DNA from: Chitinophagaceae bacterium
GTDB taxonomy: Bacteria; Bacteroidota; Bacteroidia; Chitinophagales; Chitinophagaceae
Assembly: GCA_016699815.1 (NCBI GenBank)
Contig: CP065012.1
Coordinates: 1,054,001-1,118,000 of the forward strand
Direction of reading: 5' to 3'
Length of the DNA: 64,000 nt
The notes under the pieces are model-generated. The model was not told where the DNA came from, did no database searches, and saw only the letters and a program-made list of their open reading frames with translations. Positions 31,656 through 40,129 of this stretch are shown one piece after another. Both the position numbers and the translations under genes were made by a program. Numbering within the stretch: the stretch's first letter is position 1; every line of letters begins with the position of its first letter.

Positions 31656-34367
31656 ATGCACCGGATTTACCAGAACGTATTTTTATTGTTTTTAATCCTT
31701 ACCAGCGCAGTTGGTTTTGCGCAAAATGACAGTACGGAATTAAGCCAGATATTTCACCAAAAGTACCCACGGGAATATACCCTTTCCGGTATAGATGTTG
31801 TAGGTACTAAGGCATTTGATCCCAATTTGATTATTTCTATCAGCGGGCTTGCCATTGGCGATAAAATTAAAGTTCCCGGTACCGACGCTTTTTCAAAAGC
31901 TATTGAAAAATTATGGAAACAAAACCTGGTTTCCAATGTGTACATCAACCTCACCAGGCTGGAAGGCAGCAACCTTTATATAGAAATTGAACTTACCGAA
32001 AGGCCGAGGCTATTACAGATAAATTTAATAGGTATTAAAAAGGGTGAACGAGACGATCTGGAACCAAAACTCGGCCTTGCCAAAGACCGTGTGCTCACCG
32101 AAAATATGAAACTGAGCGCCCTTGAAGTAATAGAAAAACATTATTACGAAAAAGGCTACCGCAACATGACGGTAAAAATGCAGGAGCAGGAAATAACCGG
32201 CATCAGTAATGCCGTGTTGCTCAATTTCTATATCAACAAAGGCAAAAAAGTAAAAATCAACTCACTCAATTTTGCGGGCAACGAAAACATAGCCGAAGGC
32301 AAACTAAAAAAACAAATGAAGGGCACTAAGGAAATGATGCGCTTCACCCTTTTTCCCGATAAAGTTACCAGCCCATACGGCGCAGTAAATAAGCCGCTCA
32401 CCATAAAACAATATTTTAAAGAAATGGCCTACCTTAGGCCAACCCGTACCAAAGAATATATTGATCCCTACATCCGCTTAAAACTTGGCGGAGGAAAATT
32501 TAATGAAAATAAATACAGCGACGATAAAGAAAAACTCATTGCTTATTATAATGCACAAGGATATCGGGATGCCAATATACTTGCCGATACCATTATCAAT
32601 AACCAAAAAGGCAACCTGGATATACATATAAAACTTGAGGAAGGCCATAAATATTATTTTGGCAACATTACCTGGAAAGGGAATACGAAGTATTCTGATT
32701 CGGTATTAAATATGCTGCTTGCCATAAAAAAAGGCGACCCTTACAACCTGGAAACCTTGAATAAAAGAGTAGGTAAAGAACTCTCAATGGAAGGTGGCGA
32801 CATTGGCAGCCTGTACCAGGATGATGGCTATCTGTTTTTTCAGGCCGACCCTGTGGAAATTTCTGTTTACAACGATACTATTGATTATGAAATACGCCTT
32901 AGGGAAGGCCCACAGGCAACTTACGACCGCATTACCGTTTCGGGAAACAACAAAACCAAGGACTATGTAATTTTGCGTGAACTAAGAACCATACCGGGAA
33001 ATAAATACAGGCGTGATGATATTATCCGTACACAAAGAGAGCTTTCTCAATTAGGCTTTTTAGACCCCGAAAAAATCGTACCGCAAATTGTACCCAATGC
33101 CGATGCAGGTACCGTGGATATAAACTGGCAGGTAGAAGAAAAATCTGCCGATCAGCTCGAACTTTCTGCTGGCTTTGGCGGCGGTATTGGTTTAACCGGA
33201 ACACTGGGTGTAACCTTTAATAATTTTTCAATTAAGAATATTACTAAAAAATCAAGTTGGGATCCATTGCCGGCAGGTGACGGACAAAAACTTAGCCTAA
33301 GAGTACAATCCAACGGCCGGGCTTACCGCAGCTATAGCTTTAGCTTTACTGAACCCTGGCTCGGCGGCAAAAAGCGCAACTCTTTTTCGGTAAGTTATTA
33401 CAATACAAAATTTGCCCGTACTTACGATCAGTTTGGTAATTATTGCCGCAATTGCGGCGATACATCTTATGTAAAAACTTTAGGCTTTGGAGTTTCCTTA
33501 GGCAAGCAATTGCAATGGCCCGATGACTTTTTTACCCTGGTATATGCTTTAAATTTTCAGCAATACAAGCTTAGGAATTATCCTTTATTTACCGATCCTA
33601 AAACCAAGCAAACGCTTGAAGATGGCACAAGCACCAATATTAGCTTAAAACTATCTTTACTTAGAAATTCAGCCGGGCCCAACCCGTTTTTTCCTACCAG
33701 CGGCTCCAACTTTTTATTGAGCGGGCAGTTTACGCTACCTTATTCTTTAATAGGTATTAAAACACAAAACCCATACAAATTCCCCGAATTTCATAAATGG
33801 CGTTTTTCCGGAGAATGGTATGTGCCCATTGGCAAAGCCCGTGGAGAAGATAGAAATAAACAATTTGTTTTAAAAACAGCTGCCAAGTACGGCTTCATTG
33901 GCAGGTATAACCCCGATTTGGAAATAGCGCCATTTGAACGCTTCCAGGTAGGCGATGCAGGCTTAAGTAATACTCAGGCATTTTTAGGGTACGATATTAT
34001 TGCCCACCGTGGCTATCCTATTTACAGCAATTCCGACCCAAGAGTAAACCCTGAGGATATTACGCCATCGGAATATTTTACCATTTTTAATAAATATACG
34101 GTTGAACTTCGCTATCCATTTACCACAAGCGCCAGCAGTACCATTTATGGCCTTGCCTTTTTTGAAGCAGCAAACGGCTGGTACAAGTTTAAAGATTACA
34201 ATCCGTTTAAGCTGCGCAGGTCGGCAGGTGTAGGTTTAAGGTTCTTTTTACCAATGTTTGGCTTGCTGGGCTTCGATTATGGTGTGGGCTTTGACAGGTA
34301 TAACCAATCAAGCGGTTTAAAAGGAGCAGCTAAATTTACCTTTATGCTTGGCCAGGAACCTGAGTAA
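31656..34367 (+). CDS. bamA: outer-membrane protein assembly factor BamA
   Basis: Omp85-family insertase, 903 residues. A signal peptide (LLFLILTSAVGFAQ) precedes a periplasmic part of POTRA repeats (about residues 40-490; examples are YTLSGIDVVGTKAFDPN and YDRITVSGNNKTKDYVILRELRT), then a 16-strand barrel from about residue 500. The protein is longer than E. coli BamA, as usual in Bacteroidota. The barrel starts with the ELSAGFGGGIGLTG segment and contains a CRNC cysteine pair that is unusual for a barrel. Followed by two Skp-like chaperones, the normal neighbourhood. Confidence 0.95.
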   Translation: MHRIYQNVFLLFLILTSAVGFAQNDSTELSQIFHQKYPREYTLSGIDVVGTKAFDPNLIISISGLAIGDKIKVPGTDAFSKAIEKLWKQNLVSNVYINLTRLEGSNLYIEIELTERPRLLQINLIGIKKGERDDLEPKLGLAKDRVLTENMKLSALEVIEKHYYEKGYRNMTVKMQEQEITGISNAVLLNFYINKGKKVKINSLNFAGNENIAEGKLKKQMKGTKEMMRFTLFPDKVTSPYGAVNKPLTIKQYFKEMAYLRPTRTKEYIDPYIRLKLGGGKFNENKYSDDKEKLIAYYNAQGYRDANILADTIINNQKGNLDIHIKLEEGHKYYFGNITWKGNTKYSDSVLNMLLAIKKGDPYNLETLNKRVGKELSMEGGDIGSLYQDDGYLFFQADPVEISVYNDTIDYEIRLREGPQATYDRITVSGNNKTKDYVILRELRTIPGNKYRRDDIIRTQRELSQLGFLDPEKIVPQIVPNADAGTVDINWQVEEKSADQLELSAGFGGGIGLTGTLGVTFNNFSIKNITKKSSWDPLPAGDGQKLSLRVQSNGRAYRSYSFSFTEPWLGGKKRNSFSVSYYNTKFARTYDQFGNYCRNCGDTSYVKTLGFGVSLGKQLQWPDDFFTLVYALNFQQYKLRNYPLFTDPKTKQTLEDGTSTNISLKLSLLRNSAGPNPFFPTSGSNFLLSGQFTLPYSLIGIKTQNPYKFPEFHKWRFSGEWYVPIGKARGEDRNKQFVLKTAAKYGFIGRYNPDLEIAPFERFQVGDAGLSNTQAFLGYDIIAHRGYPIYSNSDPRVNPEDITPSEYFTIFNKYTVELRYPFTTSASSTIYGLAFFEAANGWYKFKDYNPFKLRRSAGVGLRFFLPMFGLLGFDYGVGFDRYNQSSGLKGAAKFTFMLGQEPE

Positions 34368-34442
34368 AAATTTATTGGCAAAAAATTTAGAAAAATTTTC
34401 TAAAAGAACACGTCAAACAGTAGTAATTAAAAAAGAATAAAA

Positions 34443-34955
34443 ATGAAAAAGATTGCAGCGTTTTTAAGCATCATTTGTTTATTTGCCTTTTCGGCCCATG
34501 CACAGCGATATGCCGTAATTGATTCTAAATACATCTTAGATAAAATACCAGAGTATAAAGAAGCACAAACCCGGCTCGACCAGTTTAGCGCCCTTTGGCA
34601 GCAGGAACTTGACCAAAAACAAGCTGCTTTAGATAAAATGTTTAAAGATTTTGATGCCGAACAGGTAATGCTGCCCGATAACCTCAAAAAGAAAAGAGAA
34701 GACGAGCTTTTTAATAAAGAAAAGGAACTCAGGGATTTACAGCGCAAACGCTTTGGCTTTGACGGCGACCTTTTTAAAAAAAGACAGGAATTGGTAAAAC
34801 CAATACAGGACAGGGTGTACAATGCCGTTCAAAAACTGGCCACCGATAAACAATATGATTTTATATTGGATAAGAGTGAAGGAATAACCGTTATCTTTGC
34901 CGACCCAAAATTGGACAAGAGCGAAGATGTACTGAAAAATTTGGGGATTAAATAA
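34443..34955 (+). CDS. OmpH/Skp-family periplasmic chaperone, copy 1
   Basis: 170 residues with a signal peptide (IAAFLSIICLFAFSAHAQ). The mature protein opens with RYAVIDSKYILDKIPEYKEAQ, followed by long charged helices (residues 40-120) that form the Skp tentacle coiled coils, and closes with the small beta-body strand YDFILDKSEGITVIFADPKLD. Skp holds unfolded outer-membrane proteins between Sec and BamA. A short AT-rich inverted repeat (34386-34404) lies between bamA and this gene. The second copy follows 85 bases later and is similar in design but clearly different in sequence. Confidence 0.9.
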   Translation: MKKIAAFLSIICLFAFSAHAQRYAVIDSKYILDKIPEYKEAQTRLDQFSALWQQELDQKQAALDKMFKDFDAEQVMLPDNLKKKREDELFNKEKELRDLQRKRFGFDGDLFKKRQELVKPIQDRVYNAVQKLATDKQYDFILDKSEGITVIFADPKLDKSEDVLKNLGIK

Positions 34956-35040
34956 CAAAAAATTACAGCATTTAAAGGGCATTAAATTAAACCTGCCCGG
35001 TTTTTAAAATCTAAATAAATAACTAAACAGGAAAAGAAAA

Positions 35041-35565
35041 ATGAAAAAATTACTCGTAGCTGCGGCAATTATTTTAGGAACTTATTCGGCTTCGGCGCAA
35101 AGCAAAATTGGTTATATCAATAGTGATGAACTCATGGGCGATATGCCCGAAGCTGCAAAAGCAGATGCAGAATTAAAACAATTTCAAACCGATCTGGGCA
35201 AACAGGGCCAGGATTTAATGAACGACCTGAATACAAAAGACAGCCTTTTTGTAAAAGATTCTACCTCCTTTTCCCCATCTATAAAAGAAATTAAAAGAAA
35301 CGAGCTCATTAAACTTTACCAGCGTGTGCAAGGCTGGCAAAACGAAGCACAGGAGCTTTACCAGGCCGAAGCACAAAAGAAAATTGTGCCTATCCGCAAC
35401 AAAGCATTGGATGCCATAAAAGCTGTAGCAAAAGAAAACGGCTATGGCTATGTATTTGATAATGCACAAGGCTCTTTATTAATTGCGCCTCCCGGCGATG
35501 ATTTATTACCTTTGGTTAAGAAAAAACTGGGAATAACGGCATCTGTACCGGTAAAGAAAAATTAA
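35041..35565 (+). CDS. OmpH/Skp-family periplasmic chaperone, copy 2
   Basis: 174 residues; signal peptide LLVAAAIILGTYSASAQ, mature start SKIGYINSDELMGDMPEAAKAD, two charged helices and a final YGYVFDNAQGSLLIAPPGDDLLPLVKKKLG segment. The ending KLGI is also close to the end of the first copy (LKNLGIK). Tandem Skp genes behind bamA are a recurrent arrangement in Bacteroidota and may serve different cargo sets, but this cannot be told from sequence. A strong terminator follows before murI. Confidence 0.9.
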   Translation: MKKLLVAAAIILGTYSASAQSKIGYINSDELMGDMPEAAKADAELKQFQTDLGKQGQDLMNDLNTKDSLFVKDSTSFSPSIKEIKRNELIKLYQRVQGWQNEAQELYQAEAQKKIVPIRNKALDAIKAVAKENGYGYVFDNAQGSLLIAPPGDDLLPLVKKKLGITASVPVKKN

Positions 35566-35585
35566 TAATTTACAATAGTTTTTTA

Positions 35586-35617
35586 CAAAGCTCCTTTTAC
35601 GGGAGCTTTGTTATTTT
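35586..35617 (+). terminator. intrinsic terminator of the bamA-skp unit
   Basis: CAAAGCTCC pairs with GGAGCTTTG across a 7-base loop and is followed by TTATTTTT, only 7 bases before the murI ATG. Confidence 0.85.
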
Positions 35618-35623
35618 TGGCAA

Positions 35624-36451
35624 ATGAACAAGCAACCCATTGCTGTTTTTGACAGCGGATACGGCGGCCTTACCGTATTAAAAGAAATTACGGCGCTGCT
35701 TCCCCAATACGATTATTTGTACCTGGGCGACAATAGCCGAGCACCTTACGGAAATAAAAGTTATGCCACAGTTTATGAATACACACTGGAAGCCGTAAAA
35801 TGGTTTTTTGCAAAAGGCTGCCCACTGGTTATTTTGGCCTGTAATACGGCATCGGCCAAAGCTTTAAGAACAATTCAGCAAAACGATTTGCCAAAAATTG
35901 CGTCGCAAAAAAGGGTGCTGGGAGTAATAAGACCTACGGCAGAAGTTATTGGCAACTTTTCTCAAACCGGCCATGTGGGTGTAATGGGTACCACAGGCAC
36001 GGTAGAATCTAGCTCATATATATTAGAAATTCAAAAAAAATTTCCGCAATTATCTGTTACCCAGGAAGCCTGCCCGCTATGGGTACCTATTATAGAAAAC
36101 AATGAGCAGCATAGCCCGGAAGCAGAAAACATCATTGAAAAAAATGTAAAAAACCTTTTGCATAAAGATGATCAAATAGATACCATTTTACTGGCCTGTA
36201 CACATTATCCTTTAATAGCAGGGCAAATTTTAAAATATACACCCAAAAATGTACAACTCATTTCACAGGGAAAAATTGTAGCCGAAAGTTTGCTAAATTA
36301 TCTGCAACGCCAGCAGCAAATAGAGCAACAATGCAGCAAAAAACAGCAACTTGAATTTTATACCACCGGCGATGTTAAAGATTTTGACAGCCATGCAACC
36401 CTGTTTTACGGGCAGCCGGTAGCGGCAAAGCATACAGATTTAAAGCTGTAA
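35624..36451 (+). CDS. murI: glutamate racemase
   Basis: Supplies D-glutamate for peptidoglycan by a two-cysteine mechanism. The N-terminal FDSGYGGLTVLKEI motif contains the catalytic-site residues, the first cysteine is in VILACNTASAKALR and the second in LLACTHYPLI; both are intact. 275 residues, normal length. It lies directly after the Skp terminator and is probably transcribed separately; the position next to bamA-skp is conserved in the phylum and fits a cell-envelope role. Confidence 0.95.
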   Translation: MNKQPIAVFDSGYGGLTVLKEITALLPQYDYLYLGDNSRAPYGNKSYATVYEYTLEAVKWFFAKGCPLVILACNTASAKALRTIQQNDLPKIASQKRVLGVIRPTAEVIGNFSQTGHVGVMGTTGTVESSSYILEIQKKFPQLSVTQEACPLWVPIIENNEQHSPEAENIIEKNVKNLLHKDDQIDTILLACTHYPLIAGQILKYTPKNVQLISQGKIVAESLLNYLQRQQQIEQQCSKKQQLEFYTTGDVKDFDSHATLFYGQPVAAKHTDLKL

Positions 36452-36460
36452 CAAATAATT

Positions 36461-36616
36461 TTACTCCCATTCAATAAACTTGCTAAATGGCACATCAGGT
36501 ACAAGGGCTATTTTATACAAAAACCAGGTCTTAGGGTTTTCATGGCCCTTTTCTATTTTATTGAAATTTTGTTTTTCCTTATCCGGAAAATAAGCAAAAT
36601 AAAAATGCTGCAGCAC
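36461..36616 (-). CDS. possible 51-residue protein or gene remnant
   Basis: A minus-strand frame from a GTG reads like genuine protein: aromatic start (HFYFAYFPDKEKQNF), a charged middle and an ordered C-terminus (LYKIALVPDVPFSKFIEWE). It begins inside the terminator hairpin at 36602-36631 and has no ATG, so it may be the surviving 3' end of a lost gene rather than an active one. No family recognised. Confidence 0.3.
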   Translation of the reverse strand: MLQHFYFAYFPDKEKQNFNKIEKGHENPKTWFLYKIALVPDVPFSKFIEWE

Positions 36617-36631
36617 TTGCTACAGCATTTT
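36602..36631 (-). terminator. intrinsic terminator, mainly minus strand
   Basis: A 14-base arm AAAATGCTGCAGCA pairs with TGCTACAGCATTTT with one mismatch. On the minus strand it is followed by TTTTATTTT-like sequence and terminates the gene at 36715; it could also stop plus-strand transcripts from murI. Confidence 0.75.
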
Positions 36632-36714
36632 GCCCCCGTGCAATTCAATATCTATCCAAATTTTCCTGGGTTTTTACTTAAGCCTGTTCATTTTCAATAG
36701 GGAAAATTGTTTTA

Positions 36715-37110
36715 TTACCTGCCCAATACGGTAAGCTTTGCTTTCCTGTTGGATGAGTTCACCGTATCGTACCAAAAAGTAATTTTTTCAATAATTCGGT
36801 TATTGCCTTTAAGATCAATTACCCGGCTGGAACTCCTGGGGCCAAAATTTTGGCGCAACTCAATTTCCTGCTGGCCTCCATTTTCAAAATGCACAATTAC
36901 TTTATGCATATTTAAGGCGCCAGCACGTACCAAAAATTTTAATTGTTGAAAAGTACCGTCCCTCAGTTGCACATCAAGCACATCTTTATCTAAGCGATAA
37001 TTAACGGTTTTGCTGCCTAAATTTCTCCATCCGTTTGCATTAAACGACATAGATACCGCAGCAATGCCCAAGAGCAGGCTGCATACTAAAATTGAAAATT
37101 TTGATTTCAT
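36715..37110 (-). CDS. small secreted DUF2541-like protein
   Basis: 131 residues with a signal peptide (ILVCSLLLGIAAVSMSFNA). The mature part begins WRNLGSKTVNYRLDKDVLDV and shows repeated strands with LRDGTFQQLKFLVRAGALNMHKVIVHFENGG, ending RKAKLTVLGR. This pattern resembles the DUF2541 family of secreted beta-sandwich proteins. It is a lone gene with its own terminator between murI and rpmH, transcribed against both. Function unknown. Confidence 0.65.
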   Translation of the reverse strand: MKSKFSILVCSLLLGIAAVSMSFNANGWRNLGSKTVNYRLDKDVLDVQLRDGTFQQLKFLVRAGALNMHKVIVHFENGGQQEIELRQNFGPRSSSRVIDLKGNNRIIEKITFWYDTVNSSNRKAKLTVLGR

Positions 37111-37343
37111 AATACTTGATTTCTTTAAAAAATAAATGTTTGGTTTTTTGACTTATTGAGGTTGAAGAGGTTTAAAACACTGGATGGATTTTTATTCAAA
37201 AAGGGAACATTTTTAGTTTGCCCTACTTGTTTTTAAGAACAATAGCCCATAAAATGGTTAATAAATCTGCCAAAACCCGGCAATTGCAGTATTTTAAAAG
37301 CTTATTTATTGCCCAAAATTTCGAAAAATTAGCCATTTTCCCC

Positions 37344-37351
37344 TACCTTTG
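37344..37351 (+). promoter_or_regulatory. -7 element (TACCTTTG) for rpmH
   Basis: TACCTTTG, matching TANNTTTG, 80 bases before the rpmH ATG; predicts a leader of about 75 bases. Confidence 0.5.
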
Positions 37352-37431
37352 CCGTCCTTTCACAAAAAACGGGGATGGTGCCCTGTTTTGAGAAATGCAA
37401 CAATATTTTGTAAAAGGAAAATTTAAACAAC

Positions 37432-37599
37432 ATGCCGGGTAAAAAAAGAACCTACCAACCCCATAAACGCCGCCGTAAAACCGTACATGGTTTTCGCAAG
37501 CGTATGCAAACCGCCAATGGCCGTAAAGTATTGGCAAGCCGCAGGGCAAAAGGCCGCCATAAACTCACCGTAAGCAGTGAGCATGGTTCCAAAAAATAA
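37432..37599 (+). CDS. rpmH: 50S ribosomal protein L34
   Basis: 55 residues. The first four residues precede KRTYQPHKRRRKTVHGFRKR, the hallmark of L34, and the rest (MQTANGRKVLASRRAKGRHKLT) is equally typical, ending in a short extra tail SSEHGSKK. Both ends are slightly longer than E. coli L34 (46 residues), which is common in Bacteroidota. A strong terminator lies between it and rnpA. Confidence 0.96.
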   Translation: MPGKKRTYQPHKRRRKTVHGFRKRMQTANGRKVLASRRAKGRHKLTVSSEHGSKK

Positions 37600-37632
37600 A
37601 GCATCATTCCCTTGTTGAATGAAAATAATACC

Positions 37633-37662
37633 AGCCCCTGTATTTTTGCAGGGGCTTTAATT
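37633..37662 (+). terminator. intrinsic terminator between rpmH and rnpA
   Basis: AGCCCCTG pairs perfectly with CAGGGGCT around an 8-base loop, followed by TTAATTTT. The stem ends nine bases before the rnpA start, so rnpA expression must depend on readthrough or its own promoter. Confidence 0.8.
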
Positions 37663-37664
37663 TT

Positions 37665-38063
37665 ATGGTTACAACTCCAAGATATTTTTACCGCAAGGTA
37701 AATAAATTGAAAAGCCGCAAGCTAATTGAGCAGGTTTTTCAAAAAGGAAAATCATTTATGGCTTTTCCTTTAAAAATTCACTGGCATGCAGGAGATGCAA
37801 AAGAACCGGTATTGCAGGCCGGCATTGCTGTGCCAACGAGGCATTTTAAAAAAGCTGTAGACCGCAATAAAATTAAAAGAAAAATGAGGGAAGCCTGGAG
37901 GTTACATAAAAATCAATTGCAGGAGCAAACCGTTGCCCACAATAAAACCCTTTATGTTTTTATTGTGTATGTGGGTAATGAAATACCGGATTATAGTACC
38001 CTCGCAGAAAAAACCATTATCAGTATCAGCAAACTAAAAAAATATATAGGTGACCCTGCTTAA
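37665..38063 (+). CDS. rnpA: ribonuclease P protein component
   Basis: 132-residue basic protein that aids RNase P RNA in tRNA 5' processing. Signatures: the start YRKVNKLKSRKLIEQVFQKG, and the RNR-type motif KKAVDRNKIKRKMREAWR (near residue 68). The start is the ATG directly after the rpmH terminator, giving a short N-terminal extension before the conserved part. It overlaps the yidD start by 14 bases. Confidence 0.94.
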   Translation: MVTTPRYFYRKVNKLKSRKLIEQVFQKGKSFMAFPLKIHWHAGDAKEPVLQAGIAVPTRHFKKAVDRNKIKRKMREAWRLHKNQLQEQTVAHNKTLYVFIVYVGNEIPDYSTLAEKTIISISKLKKYIGDPA

Positions 38064-38280
38064 AGCCATACTCATAGCGCCTTTTATAGCCATTATAAAA
38101 TTATATCAGTGGATTATTTCTCCCTGGCTTGGGCCCAAGTGCCGCTTTACGCCTACCTGCTCGCAATATGGCATTGAAGCGCTAAAAAAATACGGGCCAG
38201 TTAAAGGCTTTTGGCTTACCATTAAAAGGGTAAGTAAATGCCATCCCTGGGGAAGCCATGGCTACGATCCTGTTCCTTAA
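38050..38280 (+). CDS. yidD: membrane protein insertion efficiency factor
   Basis: 76-residue membrane-associated protein that assists YidC/Sec insertion. The diagnostic segments are IIKLYQWIISPWLGPKCRFTPTCSQYG (read from residue 15 onward), the FWLTIKRVSKCHPWGSHGYDPVP ending, and the CRFxPTCS motif with both cysteines. It starts with GTG inside the end of rnpA, a typical rnpA-yidD coupling, and converges with rng (15 bases apart). yidC itself is not in the window. Confidence 0.95.
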   Translation: MTLLKAILIAPFIAIIKLYQWIISPWLGPKCRFTPTCSQYGIEALKKYGPVKGFWLTIKRVSKCHPWGSHGYDPVP

Positions 38281-38295
38281 TGGAAAATTTTTGGC

Positions 38296-39867
38296 TTACA
38301 ATTTTATTTCTTCGTCACTATCATCAAAAAACTTAAACTCGGTAAGCTGGTTGGCAGAGTTGGCTTTAATTTTTATTTTTTGTTTAAAGCGCCAGCTCCA
38401 TTTTAACCTGCGGCTGGGGAAACCGGCAGTGAGATAAGTATAAATAATTGGGTGCACCACTACGGTTAATCCTTTGTGGCGCTGCATTATGAGGTAATTG
38501 AGGTTTTTAAAAATTTCATCTTCCAGTATGAGTGTGCTGGAAATTTTACCGGTACCATCGCAGCTTGGGCATACTTCACTGGTGTTAATGTTCATTTCGG
38601 GCTTCATGCGCTGCCTGGTAATTTGCATCAATCCAAACTTGGTAATGGGCAATACGGCATGTTTTGCCCTGTCTACTTTCATAAACTGGTCCATGGCATC
38701 GGCCAGTTTCTTTTTATTATCGGGCAGCTTCATGTCTATAAAGTCCACAATAATAATTCCGCCAAGGTCACGCAGCCTCATTTGCCGTGCAATTTCTTCA
38801 GCAGCCTCTAGGTTTGTTTCCAGCGCATTTTGCTCCTGGTTATTGCTTACGCTTTTATAACCGCTGTTTACATCTATTACATGCAGGGCTTCGGTATGCT
38901 CAATTATAATATAAGCGCCGCTTGGCAGGTTTACGGTTTTGCCAAATGCGGCTTTTACCTGCTTGGTAATACCAAAATTGTCGAATATGGGAGATTCGTT
39001 ATTAAAGTAAGAAACAATATCGGCTTTATGTGGTGCAATTTTTTGTATGTAGGCTTTAGTATCGGTAAAAATACCTTTATCATTTACTACAATGCGGTTA
39101 AAATCTTCGTTTAAAAGGTCACGCAAAATACTGGTGGTTTTGCCTTGCTCTTTCAAAATTTTTGCAGGAGGTACTGCAGCCTTAAGGTTTTGCTGAATAG
39201 ACTTCCAGGTATCTACAAGCGCCAGCAAATCTTCGTGTAATTCGGCGGTATGTTTGCCTTCGGCAGCAGTACGAACAATTACACCCAGGTTTTTGGGCTT
39301 AATGGCTTCAATAATTTTTTGCAGCCTTTTGCGCTCATCGGAGCTATGTATTTTTCTGCTTACGGCCACAATATCATTAAATGGCGTTACTACTACAAAT
39401 CTTCCTGGCAGGCTCAGTTCGCAACTTAACCTTGGGCCTTTTGCAGCTATTGGTTCTTTTAAAATTTGCACCAGTATATTGGGCTTACCATTAAGTACTT
39501 CGGTAATTTTACCGGTTTTAATAATTTCCGGTTCTACTTTAAATTCCGAAAAGTCAAAACCTTTTTCGGATTTATCGTTTATAGCCTGATGGGTAAATTT
39601 GAGAATAGACCTAACATAAGGGCTCAGGTCGGTATAATGGAGAAAGGCATCTTTTTCAAAGCCTACATCAATAAATGCAGCATTAAGCCCGGGAATAAGT
39701 TTTTTTACTTTACCTAGATATAAATCACCCACGGCAAAGTTGGCATCCGCTTTTTCGGTATGCAACTCTACCAGCTTTTTATCCTCCAGCAGGGCAATTT
39801 CAACGCCCTGGGGAGCGGTATTAATAATAAGTTCCTTGGTCAACGAAAATTTTTTGTGAATTAACAT
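38296..39867 (-). CDS. rng: ribonuclease G
   Basis: Endoribonuclease of the RNase E/G family for rRNA and mRNA processing. An N-terminal S1-like RNA-binding domain (YLGKVKKLIPGLNAAFIDVG) is followed by the catalytic RNase H-like and DNase I-like parts with metal-binding Asp residues in HVIDVNSGYKS and IIIVDFIDMKL, and the Zn-link cysteines in CPSCDGTGK. 523 residues from the ATG at 39867; a TTG/other upstream start would add a hydrophobic decapeptide. Located next to the small ribosome-type gene at 39975 and HU, a conserved neighbourhood. Confidence 0.94.
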   Translation of the reverse strand: MLIHKKFSLTKELIINTAPQGVEIALLEDKKLVELHTEKADANFAVGDLYLGKVKKLIPGLNAAFIDVGFEKDAFLHYTDLSPYVRSILKFTHQAINDKSEKGFDFSEFKVEPEIIKTGKITEVLNGKPNILVQILKEPIAAKGPRLSCELSLPGRFVVVTPFNDIVAVSRKIHSSDERKRLQKIIEAIKPKNLGVIVRTAAEGKHTAELHEDLLALVDTWKSIQQNLKAAVPPAKILKEQGKTTSILRDLLNEDFNRIVVNDKGIFTDTKAYIQKIAPHKADIVSYFNNESPIFDNFGITKQVKAAFGKTVNLPSGAYIIIEHTEALHVIDVNSGYKSVSNNQEQNALETNLEAAEEIARQMRLRDLGGIIIVDFIDMKLPDNKKKLADAMDQFMKVDRAKHAVLPITKFGLMQITRQRMKPEMNINTSEVCPSCDGTGKISSTLILEDEIFKNLNYLIMQRHKGLTVVVHPIIYTYLTAGFPSRRLKWSWRFKQKIKIKANSANQLTEFKFFDDSDEEIKL

Positions 39868-39974
39868 CACCAAAAAGCAAACAGGCACAACATACAACTA
39901 TGAATAATAACATAGCTGGTATGTACACGTAAGTAATTTCCGGAAGACAGAGCCGGAAACCGGGTAAAGGTAAA

Positions 39975-40064
39975 TTACCTTTTCTTATGACGATTTTTTC
40001 TCAAACGCTTTTTACGTTTATGAGTAGCAATCTTATGACGTTTTCTTTTTTTACCGCAAGGCAT
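39975..40064 (-). CDS. 29-residue AURKAIP1/COX24-type small basic ribosomal protein
   Basis: A tiny, extremely basic protein: it opens MPCGKKRKRHKIATHK and ends RLRKNRHKKR. The KRKRHKxATHKRKKRLRKxRHKK pattern is that of the AURKAIP1/COX24 family found across Bacteroidota, related to mitochondrial ribosomal protein mS38. It probably binds the small ribosomal subunit. It is too short for most gene finders. The 107-base gap to rng and the shared strand suggest co-transcription with rng. Confidence 0.88.
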   Translation of the reverse strand: MPCGKKRKRHKIATHKRKKRLRKNRHKKR

Positions 40065-40129
40065 GTCAATTCTTTTAAATCAGTTAAAAAATAATTTTAA
40101 TTATGTTAGTTCATTTATACTTTAAACTT

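Noticed and set aside
39898..39974. Small frames around the rng upstream region
   Set aside because: Only the 29-residue basic protein at 39975-40064 has a recognisable sequence; the rest is spacer.
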